This document shows, in pieces, positions 34,693 through 43,223 of a stretch of DNA of 64,000 nucleotides. Each line of letters begins with the position of its first letter. The first letter of the stretch is position 1. The stretch is from Oceanobacillus sojae (GTDB lineage: Bacteria; Bacillota; Bacilli; Bacillales; Amphibacillaceae). The notes beneath the pieces were generated by a model that did no database searches, was not told the DNA's origin, and saw only the letters and a list, made by a program, of their open reading frames with translations. The DNA lies in contig NZ_LT727813.1 of the NCBI RefSeq assembly GCF_900162665.1, positions 1,044,603 through 1,108,602 on the forward strand. Reading direction: 5' to 3'. The translations under genes and the position numbers were made by a program.

Positions 34693-35118
34693 ATGTTTAA
34701 AATTGGAAGTATTTTCATCCCGGTAACTAATATTGAAAAATCTGCAGCCTGGTATGAGAAATATCTTGGAGCAAAGAAAATTGACAGCTGGGAGGATGGA
34801 GCCGGGTTTTATTTACCTATTGGTTCGTCTCAATTAGCCTTGGTAAAAGTAGAAACCGTTCAGCCAACTGAATTTAATATGAAGAGAAATCAAAAGAATT
34901 CTTATTACAATTTTGTTGTTGATGATATCGAAACAGCACATCGGCACTTTAAAGATAATGGTGTAGCAGCTACCTCAATTGATGCTTTTGGCGAAATGAA
35001 ATTCTTTGACTTTTTTGATTTAGATGGAAATCCTTTGAGTGTGGTGAATGAGGTGGCAGGATCGTCTTTCCATTCAGATAATGTCAGGAAAATGCAGGAG
35101 TTAAATCTATTATTTTAA
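34693..35118 (+). CDS. VOC-family protein (glyoxalase/bleomycin resistance fold)
   Basis: Protein of 141 residues with a single VOC domain: FKIGSIFIPVTNIEKSAAWYEKYLGAK at the start and FFDFFDLDGNPLSVVNE at the end, with the Glu of VVNE in the usual metal position. The first ligand position (IPV) lacks His, so it may not bind a metal. AGAAGGAGGAA lies nine bases before the ATG. It appears monocistronic. Substrate unknown. Confidence 0.78.
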   Translation: MFKIGSIFIPVTNIEKSAAWYEKYLGAKKIDSWEDGAGFYLPIGSSQLALVKVETVQPTEFNMKRNQKNSYYNFVVDDIETAHRHFKDNGVAATSIDAFGEMKFFDFFDLDGNPLSVVNEVAGSSFHSDNVRKMQELNLLF

Positions 35119-35224
35119 CTGACGATTCGGATAACAGCTTATCTGGAGATTATCTGATTAAGGATTTAAAAGAGTTAGTGAATTTTATATAGTTGTATTT
35201 TTAAGATTTAATATAAAAAATACA

Positions 35225-35257
35225 GCATCCCACAAGTTTACTTAACTTATGGGATGC
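35225..35257 (-). terminator. Terminator of the class V aminotransferase gene
   Basis: GCATCCCA (35225-35232) pairs with TGGGATGC (35250-35257), with AAGT/ACTT inside. On the minus strand, a T-run follows. Confidence 0.82.
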
Positions 35258-35289
35258 CATAATCAACGCTACCCATTGCAATCAATACA

Positions 35290-36447
35290 TTATTTTTTTA
35301 ATGAGGATAAGAAAACATCTTGCGCTGCTTTTACCCCTGCACCGCTCTCAAATTGATAGGAAAAGTCCTGCAAGCCTGCTTCAATCAGAGAAACTGCTTG
35401 AAGTATGTCGCTTGGGAAACAATATCCCATATGCCCAAATCTAAAAACTTTGCCTTGAAGCTGTCCAAGACCACCGGCAAAATCAAGATGATATTTTTTC
35501 TTTAAGTGTGTTAAAAAGTCGGAAAGATCTAATCCCTTGGGGGCGCAGATTGTTGTTAATGTTGGTGAGGCATGCTCATCACTTGTTAACAAGGCAATGG
35601 AAAGAGCTCTCATTGCTTCGCGGACCATATTTTTCATGACTTCATGACGCTCTACCGTTTTTGAAAATCCGCCCTCTTCTTCAATTAAATCACATACAGC
35701 AGATAATCCCATAATTAAGGAAATGGCCGGTGTATTCGGCGTCATTGATTTTTCGTCCCACTCACGGTAGCTTAACAGGTTTAGATAATAGACAGTTGTA
35801 TCATTCTTCTCTATAACCTTCCAGGCCCTTTCACTGACAGCTACAAAGGCAAGACCCGGCGGAAGCATAATTGCTTTTTGGGAGCCTGTTACTAAAATAT
35901 CGATGCCCCACTGGTCCATCTCTGCTGGAGCGCCTCCGATACAGCTTACTCCATCCACAATAAATAAAGCATCTGAGTTCTCATGTACTGCCTCTGCCAA
36001 TTGACCCACCGGATTTAAGACACCTGTAGAAGTTTCATTATAGGTTGCAAAAACAGATTTGATACCGGATAAGGGCTTTAAAAAGTCCGCAAGCTCTTCT
36101 TTTGTACAAGCTTCGCCCCAGTTTTTCTCGAGTTTATGAACATGCAGACCATGTTTCTCACAGATCGAAACAAAATAGTTCCCAAAAGCACCTATTGTAA
36201 CAACGACTACTTCATCACCAGCGGAAGCAGTATTAGCTACAGCTGCTTCTAATGCCGCCGTCCCGCCCGAAGGAAGAAGCATAATATTCTGCTTTGTTCC
36301 AAATATGGGTTTAATACGCTCTGTTGTTTCCCGGTACAATTTCATAAATTCCTCTGAACGATGGCTGATCATATCTTGCGCCATCGCCAATTCCACTTTT
36401 TTAGGAATTGGAGTCGGTCCAGGATGTCTAAGAATATTTTGATACAT
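35290..36447 (-). CDS. Class V aminotransferase (alanine/ureidoglycine-glyoxylate type)
   Basis: PLP enzyme of 385 residues. MYQNILRHPGPTPIPKKV at the start, the phosphate loop LLPSGGTAALEAAV, IVDGVSCIGG and the Schiff-base Lys in TGSQKAIMLPPGLAF. The closest families are serine- or alanine-glyoxylate aminotransferase, aspartate aminotransferase-like proteins and PucG of the ureide pathway, and the sequence does not decide between them. The frame opens at 36504, but GGAGAGGGG lies seven bases before the ATG at 36447, where the typical N-terminus starts. No purine or allantoin genes adjoin. Confidence 0.82.
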   Translation of the reverse strand: MYQNILRHPGPTPIPKKVELAMAQDMISHRSEEFMKLYRETTERIKPIFGTKQNIMLLPSGGTAALEAAVANTASAGDEVVVVTIGAFGNYFVSICEKHGLHVHKLEKNWGEACTKEELADFLKPLSGIKSVFATYNETSTGVLNPVGQLAEAVHENSDALFIVDGVSCIGGAPAEMDQWGIDILVTGSQKAIMLPPGLAFVAVSERAWKVIEKNDTTVYYLNLLSYREWDEKSMTPNTPAISLIMGLSAVCDLIEEEGGFSKTVERHEVMKNMVREAMRALSIALLTSDEHASPTLTTICAPKGLDLSDFLTHLKKKYHLDFAGGLGQLQGKVFRFGHMGYCFPSDILQAVSLIEAGLQDFSYQFESGAGVKAAQDVFLSSLKK

Positions 36448-36934
36448 AACTTTTCCCCTCTCCACCATGTCATTAATGTTTTGCATATTTAAGTAAATTC
36501 CCAATTATATGAATCTGTAATAAAAATATTATCATTGTTTCATTGTAAAGTATAGTTTGTGATTTCAGCTTATTTATGAATCCAGTGTTAAAATTTAAAT
36601 TCTTATGGATGTGAAATAGAAAAGAAGAATCTCAAATACTAGTATTAGAGATTCTTCTTTTTTATTGTTATTTTGTTTGGAGCATGAGTATGCGTCTTCT
36701 TTCGCGCAATAAATTCATTATAGAGTAAAGCTGCAGCCAGTTGCGCTGCGGTAAAGGCTTCGGAAAATATCTGCTTTAATTATACAATATATACACGCCT
36801 TGAACAAAAGCGATTATTAAAGTGGATCATTGTTACTTTTGTTTTCATCTCTACTGGAGAATTAAAAGAACATTCCCTTGCCTTTCATTACTTTAATATC
36901 CTAAAGTGGAAAACCAAGAGAATGATGACTTTCG
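36448..36934. other. Intergenic region with strong palindrome and possible gene remnant
   Basis: At 36621-36660 an almost perfect 40-bp palindrome (AAAGAAGAATCTC / GAGATTCTTCTTT with AATACTAGTATT in the centre) is followed by T on the plus strand; no plus-strand gene upstream explains it. On the minus strand about 36679-36780 gives QIFSEAFTAAQLAAALLYNE without a start codon, possibly a decayed gene. No intact gene is supported. Confidence 0.45.
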
Positions 36935-37498
36935 TTATTTATCCTCAAACTCCTTCACATCAGCTCCCAGCGAGCCTTCAAAATGCCCGAGGGCCCAATC
37001 ATGCCCAGCCTGATTAAACGAAGCGACTGCATCTTTGTACACAACAATGCGAAATCCCTTATTATAGGCATCCACAGCGGTATGAAGCACACAAATATCG
37101 GTACATACGCCAACCAGATGCACTTCTTCAATATTTCTTTCCCGCAATTTTATTTCTAAATCTGTTCCGGCAAACGCTGAATATCTCGTTTTATCCATGT
37201 AATATACGTTTTCTTTATTCTTGTTTATTTCATATGTTTCCTGCAGCCTGCCATATAAATCTCTTCCGCTGGTTCCCCGGATATTATGAGGCGGAAACAG
37301 CTTTGATTCAGGATGATAGGGATTGTTTTTATCGTGAACGTCAACGGCGAAAACCGTGTAATCACCATCCCTGATAAATTGCTCCGTTAACGAAACCATG
37401 GTATTTTCCAGATCCTGTCCGGGCTTACCACATGTTAAGGCGCCGTCCTCTGCCACAAAATCAACTGTATAATCAATATTTATCAATGCTTTTTTCAT
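36935..37498 (-). CDS. Isochorismatase-family cysteine hydrolase (nicotinamidase-like)
   Basis: Hydrolase of 187 residues with the triad Asp (NIDYTVDF), Lys (YMDKTRYSAF) and Cys (VGVCTDICVLHT), followed by the cis-peptide region. Asp-His-His metal ligands in AVDVHDKNNPYHPES are as in nicotinamidases, so PncA-type conversion of nicotinamide to nicotinate is the best guess. GAGGAATAACCC precedes the ATG. The pcp gene lies 62 bases upstream on the same strand. Confidence 0.85.
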   Translation of the reverse strand: MKKALINIDYTVDFVAEDGALTCGKPGQDLENTMVSLTEQFIRDGDYTVFAVDVHDKNNPYHPESKLFPPHNIRGTSGRDLYGRLQETYEINKNKENVYYMDKTRYSAFAGTDLEIKLRERNIEEVHLVGVCTDICVLHTAVDAYNKGFRIVVYKDAVASFNQAGHDWALGHFEGSLGADVKEFEDK

Positions 37499-37560
37499 GG
37501 GTTATTCCTCATTTCTTATAGAGATTTATTGTTTACAGCGATAGAACGCAATTTACTTAT

Positions 37561-38172
37561 CTATGCTTCAGACAAGGTTTCAATACAAATCGTAATGGCT
37601 CTCTTCAAATCATCATGACTCCAGCTTGGTATCTTCCCATGCTCAATCGCAAGCTCATGAGATGCCGGGATATGGATAAAACCAGCAGGAAGATCGAGAT
37701 TATTCTTTTTCGTATAATACAATGCTTGATACATCACATGATTACACAGGTAAGTCCCCGCAGTGTTGGAAATTTCCGCCGGAAGTCCTTGTGCTTTCAG
37801 ATTTTGGACCATCCTGCTGATTGGTAATGTAGAGAACATTCCATCTGCCCCGACTTCCCAGATGACTTCATTATCCGGCTTATGTCCCTGGTTATCCTTT
37901 GGTCCATCGTTTACATTAACAGCAATGCGTTCCGGATTAATTTTGAATCTGCCGCCGGCAAGCCCAAGCGAAATAATCGTATCCGGTTTTGTCTCGTCAA
38001 TTAACTGCAGAAGCTGTTTTCCTGCCTTATGGAAATCTACAGATAGTACATGGGAAGTAACTGTATAATCTCCAATTGTTGCACCATTTAACTCTTCTGT
38101 GATTTTCATTGTTGGATTAATAGAGAAATCAAGAAAAGGTTCAAATCCTGTTAATAATAGCTTCTTAGTCAT
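37561..38172 (-). CDS. pcp: Pyrrolidone-carboxylate peptidase (pyroglutamyl peptidase I)
   Basis: Cysteine peptidase of 203 residues that removes N-terminal pyroglutamate. The family start KKLLLTGFEPFLDFSINPT, the active Cys in NTAGTYLCNHVMYQAL, the Glu of the triad near RIAVNVND-type sequence, and the His in GFIHIPASHE are present. AGGTG lies six bases before the ATG at 38172; the GTG at 38181 is within the site. Probably cytosolic. Confidence 0.93.
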   Translation of the reverse strand: MTKKLLLTGFEPFLDFSINPTMKITEELNGATIGDYTVTSHVLSVDFHKAGKQLLQLIDETKPDTIISLGLAGGRFKINPERIAVNVNDGPKDNQGHKPDNEVIWEVGADGMFSTLPISRMVQNLKAQGLPAEISNTAGTYLCNHVMYQALYYTKKNNLDLPAGFIHIPASHELAIEHGKIPSWSHDDLKRAITICIETLSEA

Positions 38173-38266
38173 ATGCTGCACCTGCCCTTTTTTATTTTAG
38201 TATAGCATAGTGTGCACTTTGTTTATCCACGTGTAGTCGTCAAATACATAACCTGAATACTTTATC

Positions 38267-38317
38267 TTGACAGTTAACGATATATCGTTTATTATTTTCA
38301 ATAACGATATATCGTTA
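38267..38317 (+). promoter_or_regulatory. padR promoter with two identical operators
   Basis: TTGACA (38267-38272) and TATTAT (38290-38295) are separated by 17 bp. The palindrome AACGATATATCGTT occurs twice: at 38276-38289, filling the spacer, and at 38303-38316, just downstream of the -10. The centres are 27 bp apart. This is a strong candidate for autorepression by the PadR protein encoded next. Confidence 0.88.
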
Positions 38318-38355
38318 ACTTCGGAGTAAAAAATAATAATTAGGAGGAATCTATT

Positions 38356-39036
38356 ATGTTTAAACAGGATGAACATCCTTTTTTCCAAAAACAGGCTCAT
38401 TTTAATCACCACCATGCTTTCACAGGAGATAACACATTTCACAAAGAATTCTTAAGCCGGAATAAATTCGGAATGGGTAATGAACATTTTGAAAGAAGAG
38501 GCGGCCCACATTTCTTCGCAGGGCATGATGGCAGAGGCGGAGGCCGTGGCGGCGAACGTTTTTTCAAACGCGGAGATATTAAGATGGTTCTACTAAAAAT
38601 ATTGCAAAAGCAGCCAAGGCACGGCTATGACATTATCAAGGTTTTAGAAGAAAAGTTTAAGGGATTTTACTCACCCAGCCCAGGCTCCGTTTATCCTACC
38701 CTGCAAATGCTGGAGGATCAGGATCTTGTGGAGGCCGTTAAAGAAGGCAGAAAAAAGGTATATCATATTACCGAAGAAGGCGCTGCCTATTTAGACCAGC
38801 ACCAAAAGGAAGATCCCTTTGTTTCACGAATGAATCAATTTGAAAATGTAAATATCGAGGAAATGCAAAACTTACGATCTGAAATGCAGGGGTTATTCCA
38901 TGATTTTTTTAAAACAGGCCGCCAAGTTATGGATAATCCAGAGAAGAAAAAGCAGCTGCAGGAGCTGCTTGAAAAAACAAGGGAAGAGCTTTTAAATATT
39001 GCTGAGGGTGATGAGAATAAATCAAATGGTGAATAA
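38356..39036 (+). CDS. PadR-family regulator with His/Gly-rich N-terminal extension
   Basis: Regulator of 226 residues. Residues 1-72 are unusual: His, Phe, Asn and Gly-rich with HFNHHHAF and GHDGRGGGRGGERFF, possibly a metal-binding or disordered segment. The PadR winged helix follows (VLLKILQKQPRHGYDIIKVLEEKFKGFYSPSPGSVYPTLQMLEDQDLV and the wing GRKKVYHITEEG). The C-terminal part (about 160-226) is helical and acidic. TAGGAGG lies eight bases before the ATG. Two operators lie in its promoter. Confidence 0.9.
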   Translation: MFKQDEHPFFQKQAHFNHHHAFTGDNTFHKEFLSRNKFGMGNEHFERRGGPHFFAGHDGRGGGRGGERFFKRGDIKMVLLKILQKQPRHGYDIIKVLEEKFKGFYSPSPGSVYPTLQMLEDQDLVEAVKEGRKKVYHITEEGAAYLDQHQKEDPFVSRMNQFENVNIEEMQNLRSEMQGLFHDFFKTGRQVMDNPEKKKQLQELLEKTREELLNIAEGDENKSNGE

Positions 39037-39047
39037 GCATTTTCATC

Positions 39048-39087
39048 ACCAAAGACGGACCGTTAAAGCAGGCGATCCGTCTTTGGT
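39048..39087 (+). terminator. Terminator of the padR gene
   Basis: ACCAAAGACGGA (39048-39059) pairs with TCCGTCTTTGGT (39076-39087), followed by TTTATAATG. Confidence 0.87.
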
Positions 39088-39192
39088 TTTATAATGTATA
39101 AATTTTATTAATGCTGTTTTTCTTTAAATAGAAGTCGCAGCAAGCTCATCAGCAGAACTATTTCAAGTTACTCGAAAAACAAAATACACGCG

Positions 39193-39879
39193 TTATTCCT
39201 GAAACCGGTACCCCACGCCCCAAATCGTTTCAATAAACTGAGGTAAAGAGGGGTTCTCCTCGATTTTTTCACGAATTTTCCGGATATGAACCGTAACGGT
39301 GGTATTATCTCCGATAGCGTCATATCCCCAAATTTGTTCAAATAAATGTTCCTTCGTAAAGACAATATTCGGGTTAGATGCTAAAAAATACAATAAATCA
39401 TATTCTTTTGCGGTAAATATTTTCTCCTCGTTATCCAGAAAAACCCGCCGTGAACCATGATCAATCGTCAGGTTTTTTATATGAATTTCGTTCTCTTTCT
39501 TACCCCGCTTTGTTAAGCGGTCATACCTTGAAATATGAGCTGTTACTCTTGCAACCAGCTCATTCGGATTAAATGGCTTTACAATGTAATCATCTGCTCC
39601 CCTGCCAAATCTGCGAATCTTGTCGATATCCTCCTTTCTGGCTGTTACCATCAATATAGGTACATCCAATGTCTCGCGCAGCTTTTCACATAAATCAAAC
39701 CCGTCTATCCCCGGCAGCATCAAATCTAATATAATAAGGCTGTAGGATTTTGCCGCTGCCAGCTTCAGTCCTTCTTCTCCTGTTGCAGCGATATCACTTT
39801 GAATTCCGTTTATCTCCAAATAGTCTCTTTCCAATTCAGCAATATCCTTCTCATCTTCAATAATCAACACACGTTGCAT
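39193..39879 (-). CDS. OmpR/PhoB-family response regulator
   Basis: Response regulator of 228 residues. The receiver domain has Asp-Asp/Glu near the start (VLIIEDEKDI), the phospho-acceptor Asp in LIILDLMLPGIDG, the Thr/Ser and Lys (VTARKED and VKPFNPNEL). The C-terminal winged helix has TAKEYDLLYFLASNPNIVFTKEHLFEQIWGYD and TVTVHIRKIREKIE, as in OmpR-type proteins. It directly follows the kinase gene, with no gap. Direct 11-bp repeats 5' of the adjacent membrane protein gene (41577-41618) suit such a regulator. Confidence 0.94.
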   Translation of the reverse strand: MQRVLIIEDEKDIAELERDYLEINGIQSDIAATGEEGLKLAAAKSYSLIILDLMLPGIDGFDLCEKLRETLDVPILMVTARKEDIDKIRRFGRGADDYIVKPFNPNELVARVTAHISRYDRLTKRGKKENEIHIKNLTIDHGSRRVFLDNEEKIFTAKEYDLLYFLASNPNIVFTKEHLFEQIWGYDAIGDNTTVTVHIRKIREKIEENPSLPQFIETIWGVGYRFQE

Positions 39880-40965
39880 TTACATCACCTTCTTTAGTGT
39901 AAAGTAGATACTAGTCCCTTTACCTGGTTCACTTTTGGCCCAAACTGTCCCATCGTGCCCTTGAATTATCTTTTTGACAATCGACAATCCCAGACCGATG
40001 CCTCCTGTAGCAGAGTTTCTGGAAGTATCTGTCCGGTAAAAGCTTTCGAAAATATGCGGAATATCATTTTTACTTATCCCGCTTCCGTTATCCTTCATCT
40101 CCACAACTATTCTGCCAGACTCAGCTGTTAAGTTCACATGGATCTCCTTCTGTTCTTTGTCCATGTATTTTAAGCTGTTTTGAATAATGTTCATCACTAC
40201 TCTTCTTAATTTTTCGCGGTCTGCTTCCACCATATAGCTGTTTTTTTTATCGGCTGATAAAATTGCTGTTCCCTGTTCCTTTTCCAGATTAAATGCTAAT
40301 TCATCAATAAAATCGGTAAAGAAAGCATATACATCTACTCGTTCAAAGTGGAAGGCTTCTCTTTTTAAATCGAGCTTTGAATATAAAAATAATTCATCAA
40401 TAAGTCCGTCCATATCATTTGCTGTTCGGTTAATCGTATCCATATACCTGTCCAGCTTTTCAGGGGTGTTCGCCACACCATCCTGAATTCCTTTCACATA
40501 GCCTTTCATGGAGGTCAGCGGGGTTTTTAAATCATGAGAGATACTGGCAATCAGCTCCTGGCGATTCTGTTCATATTGTTTCTGCTCTCTATCTGCTGCT
40601 TTCAATTTAAGACGCATCTGCTCAAACGTATTAGCAAGGTCGCCTAATTCATCCTTTTTGTCCGACTGGACACTGTATTCCAAATCGCCTTCACTGATTT
40701 TTTTTGCTGCCATAGATAATTTAGAAATCGGATTGATAATACTTTTGGACATAAAATAGGTCAGTAAACCGTTGGTCAGAACTAAAATAAGCGCAATCGC
40801 GATAAATCGGAATTGGACGAAGACCTTTAAATCGTTACCTTCTGGATTGCCGTTAAAAATGACAAAGAGGAAGTATCCTAAAAGGATCTCTGCTGCCAAT
40901 AGTAAGACAACCGGGATAAGAATCATTGCTATATTGGATAAAATTAACCGTTTTCTGATGGACAA
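39880..40965 (-). CDS. Sensor histidine kinase with short extracellular loop
   Basis: Kinase of 362 residues. Two membrane helices (about 8-35 and 50-72) flank a short loop of about 15 residues, then a HAMP-like linker (about 70-125), the H-box SISHDLKTPLTSMKGY, the N-box NIIQNSLKYMD, G1 KDNGSGISKNDIPHIFESFYR and G2 GGIGLGLSIVKKI. The small loop suggests sensing within or at the membrane. The frame opens at 41037, but GGAAGGTG lies six bases before a TTG at 40965, where the normal N-terminus starts. It is upstream of the response regulator; the kinase-first order is less usual. Confidence 0.92.
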   Translation of the reverse strand: MSIRKRLILSNIAMILIPVVLLLAAEILLGYFLFVIFNGNPEGNDLKVFVQFRFIAIALILVLTNGLLTYFMSKSIINPISKLSMAAKKISEGDLEYSVQSDKKDELGDLANTFEQMRLKLKAADREQKQYEQNRQELIASISHDLKTPLTSMKGYVKGIQDGVANTPEKLDRYMDTINRTANDMDGLIDELFLYSKLDLKREAFHFERVDVYAFFTDFIDELAFNLEKEQGTAILSADKKNSYMVEADREKLRRVVMNIIQNSLKYMDKEQKEIHVNLTAESGRIVVEMKDNGSGISKNDIPHIFESFYRTDTSRNSATGGIGLGLSIVKKIIQGHDGTVWAKSEPGKGTSIYFTLKKVM

Positions 40966-41068
40966 TGGAAGCACCTTCCTTCGCTTATCATTATAATAGA
41001 ATCCAGACAGCCATGCACAATCTCCTTTTCTTATCATCCTTGACGAAATATCCTGAATCTATAAAAGA

Positions 41069-41094
41069 CGCTTTTCTGCTATTTTAGAAAAGCG
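41069..41094 (-). terminator. Terminator between the membrane protein gene and the kinase
   Basis: CGCTTTTCT (41069-41077) pairs with AGAAAAGCG (41086-41094). It lies between the stop at 41109 and the kinase start, so only part of the transcripts may read into the kinase genes. Confidence 0.7.
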
Positions 41095-41108
41095 CCCCTT
41101 TATCAGCT

Positions 41109-41507
41109 TCAGTTCTTTTTATATGGTATCGCAGAAGCTATCATACCTAATACTAATCCCCAAATAATATTCGTCATAAGAACACTGACCAGCGCAATTG
41201 GATTGGTTAGCGGTCCCTGTAAACTGCCATCAAGAATCGGTGATAGGATACCACTTAGTATAATGGCAAAAGCGGCATAGCTGACACCTGCCAAAACTAG
41301 TATTTTGATTGGATTATGCACCTCTTTCGATATAACAATAAGAATCCAGGCGATAGAAATCAATATTGTCATGACTATGCTCCCCGCCGCTTCACTGCCA
41401 AAGATATGAATGAATCCGGTTATTTTCATTAGTGGTCTAATCAGAGCTAAAGCACCTAATCCTAAAATCAGTGTAATATTTTGTTTATCCGCTTGATTAT
41501 TTGTCAT
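41109..41507 (-). CDS. Small polytopic membrane protein next to the two-component genes
   Basis: Protein of about 132 residues with four hydrophobic segments and no recognisable motif; I do not recognise the family. The frame begins at 41534, with several ATGs. AAAGGAA lies nine bases before the ATG at 41507 and closer to the others, so the exact start is uncertain. The gene lies just upstream of the kinase and behind the phased repeats, so it may be a target or part of the sensing of the kinase. Confidence 0.65.
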   Translation of the reverse strand: MTNNQADKQNITLILGLGALALIRPLMKITGFIHIFGSEAAGSIVMTILISIAWILIVISKEVHNPIKILVLAGVSYAAFAIILSGILSPILDGSLQGPLTNPIALVSVLMTNIIWGLVLGMIASAIPYKKN

Positions 41508-41576
41508 TTTCATCATTTCCTTTCTAAAATTCACTACTGTTTTTCATCTTTTCTACAGATAAAAAATTACATGGTA

Positions 41577-41618
41577 TTTCTTATCTATTTCTAAAGCATT
41601 TCTTAAATTTTTCTTAAA
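41577..41618 (-). promoter_or_regulatory. Four phased 11-bp repeats, likely response-regulator binding array
   Basis: On the minus strand TTTAAGAAA, TTTAAGAAA, CTTTAGAAA and GATAAGAAA follow each other with 2-bp gaps, so the repeat length is exactly 11 bp over 42 bp (plus coordinates of the last to first: 41577-41585, 41588-41596, 41599-41607, 41610-41618). They end 70 bases upstream of the membrane protein's start. Tandem 11-bp direct repeats are the usual arrangement of OmpR/PhoB-type sites. Confidence 0.78.
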
Positions 41619-41704
41619 GTGAATTTTTTTGTAAGTACAAAGGAATGAAAATGACACTTATACCTGATCAAGCATCAAAATATTTATAATGAAACAAGTT
41701 TAAC

Positions 41705-41753
41705 AGCCCTGATAAGAGAGCAATATATTCAGCACCGCTCTCTTATCAGGGCT
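41705..41753 (+). terminator. Strong orphan terminator
   Basis: AGCCCTGATAAGAGAGC (41705-41721) and GCTCTCTTATCAGGGCT (41737-41753), a perfect 17-bp stem followed by TATTTTTTATTT. No annotated gene ends here; AAAGGAATGAAAATGACAC at about 41639-41657 opens a 12-14-codon ORF (MTLIPDQASKYL) that ends 15 bases before the stem. Confidence 0.8.
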
Positions 41754-41968
41754 TATTTTTTATTTGATATTCATGTATAAAAGTTCATAATTTAACCCTA
41801 ATAGCTTATACATCCGTATTTTCTGCAATAAGCTTTCTTTATCTACTCAGCCGGAAAAACTCTATGCACATTTCCTTATTGAATACATCCTCGTCTCCGC
41901 CACTCACTAACACCGATTAACACAAAAAGAAAAATTTCTATTCTTAAGCATTACATCCACCCGTTTTT
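41754..41968. other. Intergenic region upstream of the TnpB right end
   Basis: No gene is supported in this AT-rich stretch. The 16-20 bases next to 41969 (minus strand) would be the guide position of TnpB element 2 if the boundary is correct. Confidence 0.35.
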
Positions 41969-42050
41969 TGAACTACCCCCACTTATCAACCTTATAAGTT
42001 GCTTGAAGTGGGAGATTCCTAAGAACACTAACCTATTGATCAGTTATGGA
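41969..42050 (-). mobile_element. Right end and candidate omega-RNA 3' region of TnpB element 2
   Basis: CCCACTT (41978-41984) pairs with AAGTGGG (42006-42012), with CTTATAAG (41991-41998) in the loop. TTGAAGTGGGAG (42003-42014) is shared with element 1. The candidate boundary is TTCA on the minus strand (41969-41972). Confidence 0.65.
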
Positions 42051-43223
42051 TTAGGCTAGCCCCGCAGTCCCTGCGGTTATTCGCAATGCTTCCTTACAAA
42101 GATTGATACTTGCGTTCCTATCTCTTTGGTGATGGCATTGACAGCTATCACACGTCCATGCACGCAAAGCAGGATTTTTAACGTCCGGGTTTTGGTGTCC
42201 ACAATTGGAACACAGCTGACTGGATGGATAGTTTTTAGCAACCGTAACAACCTGCTTTCCATACCAGGCCGCTTTATATTCCAGCATCGTTTGGAACGCT
42301 GACCAGGACACGTCGCTAATTGATTTTGCAAGATTGCGATTTTTTAACATGTTTTTCACAGACAAATCTTCTATCCCGATGATATCGTGGTTTTTGACTA
42401 TCTCGGTGGAGATTTTATCTAACATGTCTTTTCTTTTATTAGCAATTTTTTCGTGAAGCCGGGCTACTTTTCGTTTTTGTTTCTGCCAATTTGCTGAGCC
42501 TGCCTGTCTTCTGGACAGAATCACTTGCGCTTTTGCCAATTTCTCTTCTAATGTTCGGAAAAATCTTGGATTTTCATACACCGTCCCATCGGAAAGGGTT
42601 GCAAAATCGGTTAATCCGACATCGATGCCTACAGAGAAACCTGTTTTTTCATAGTGCTTAACTTCCGTTTCCGCCGCAATCGAAACAAAGTATTTGCCTG
42701 AAGGATTGCATCGGATTGTTGCATTAATAATACGTCCTTCCACTTCCCGACTTTTGGCAAAACGAACCAATCCGAGCTTAGGCAGTTTGATATGTTTATC
42801 CAATACAGCAATGTTTCCATTGACCTGTTTCGTGGTATACGATTGAACAGGATTCTTTTTTGATTTAAAACAAGGTGCCTTATTCTGTTTCTTATAATAG
42901 CGCGTATAGGAATCATTCACGTTTTCCACCGCTTTTTGAAGAGCAATACTATCAACTTCTTTTAGGAAAGGATAGTTTTTCTTTAATTCCCGAACTGCTT
43001 TAATTGCCTTATTTTTATTGAAAAATTCGCCCTTCCAATTATTTTGAAGAAGCTGTCCGTTTTGTACCATTTCATTCACCGTATGCCAATAGTGGTCTTT
43101 TTCTTTTTGTTTTCCTGTAAAATAGTTGTAGACAAATCGGGAGCAGCCGATTGTCTTATGGATGCAGGTGATTTGTTTTTTGTTCGGATAGATACGAAAA
43201 CGAAATGCTTTTTTTACTTTCAT
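42051..43223 (-). mobile_element. tnpB: TnpB RNA-guided nuclease, IS200/IS605 family, full length
   Basis: Protein of 390 residues that looks complete. The N-terminal helical part begins [35 protein letters not shown]. The RuvC-like acids are Asp in [12 protein letters not shown], Glu in [11 protein letters not shown] and Asp in [10 protein letters not shown]. The zinc finger CSNCGHQN and CDSCQCHH has four Cys. TnpB proteins cleave DNA next to the transposon motif under guidance of an RNA transcribed from the 3' end of the element. No TnpA transposase is in the window, so it would depend on one elsewhere. AGGAGGTAAGAAGGC precedes the ATG. Confidence 0.93.

Noticed and set aside
38197-38442. 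81-codon minus-strand ORF over the padR promoter
   Set aside because: It overlaps the promoter, the operators and the start of padR; low complexity and no ribosome binding site.
42051-43223. Cas12-like CRISPR effector
   Set aside because: Length (390 residues), zinc finger and end hairpins are those of TnpB, and no repeats or cas genes are present.
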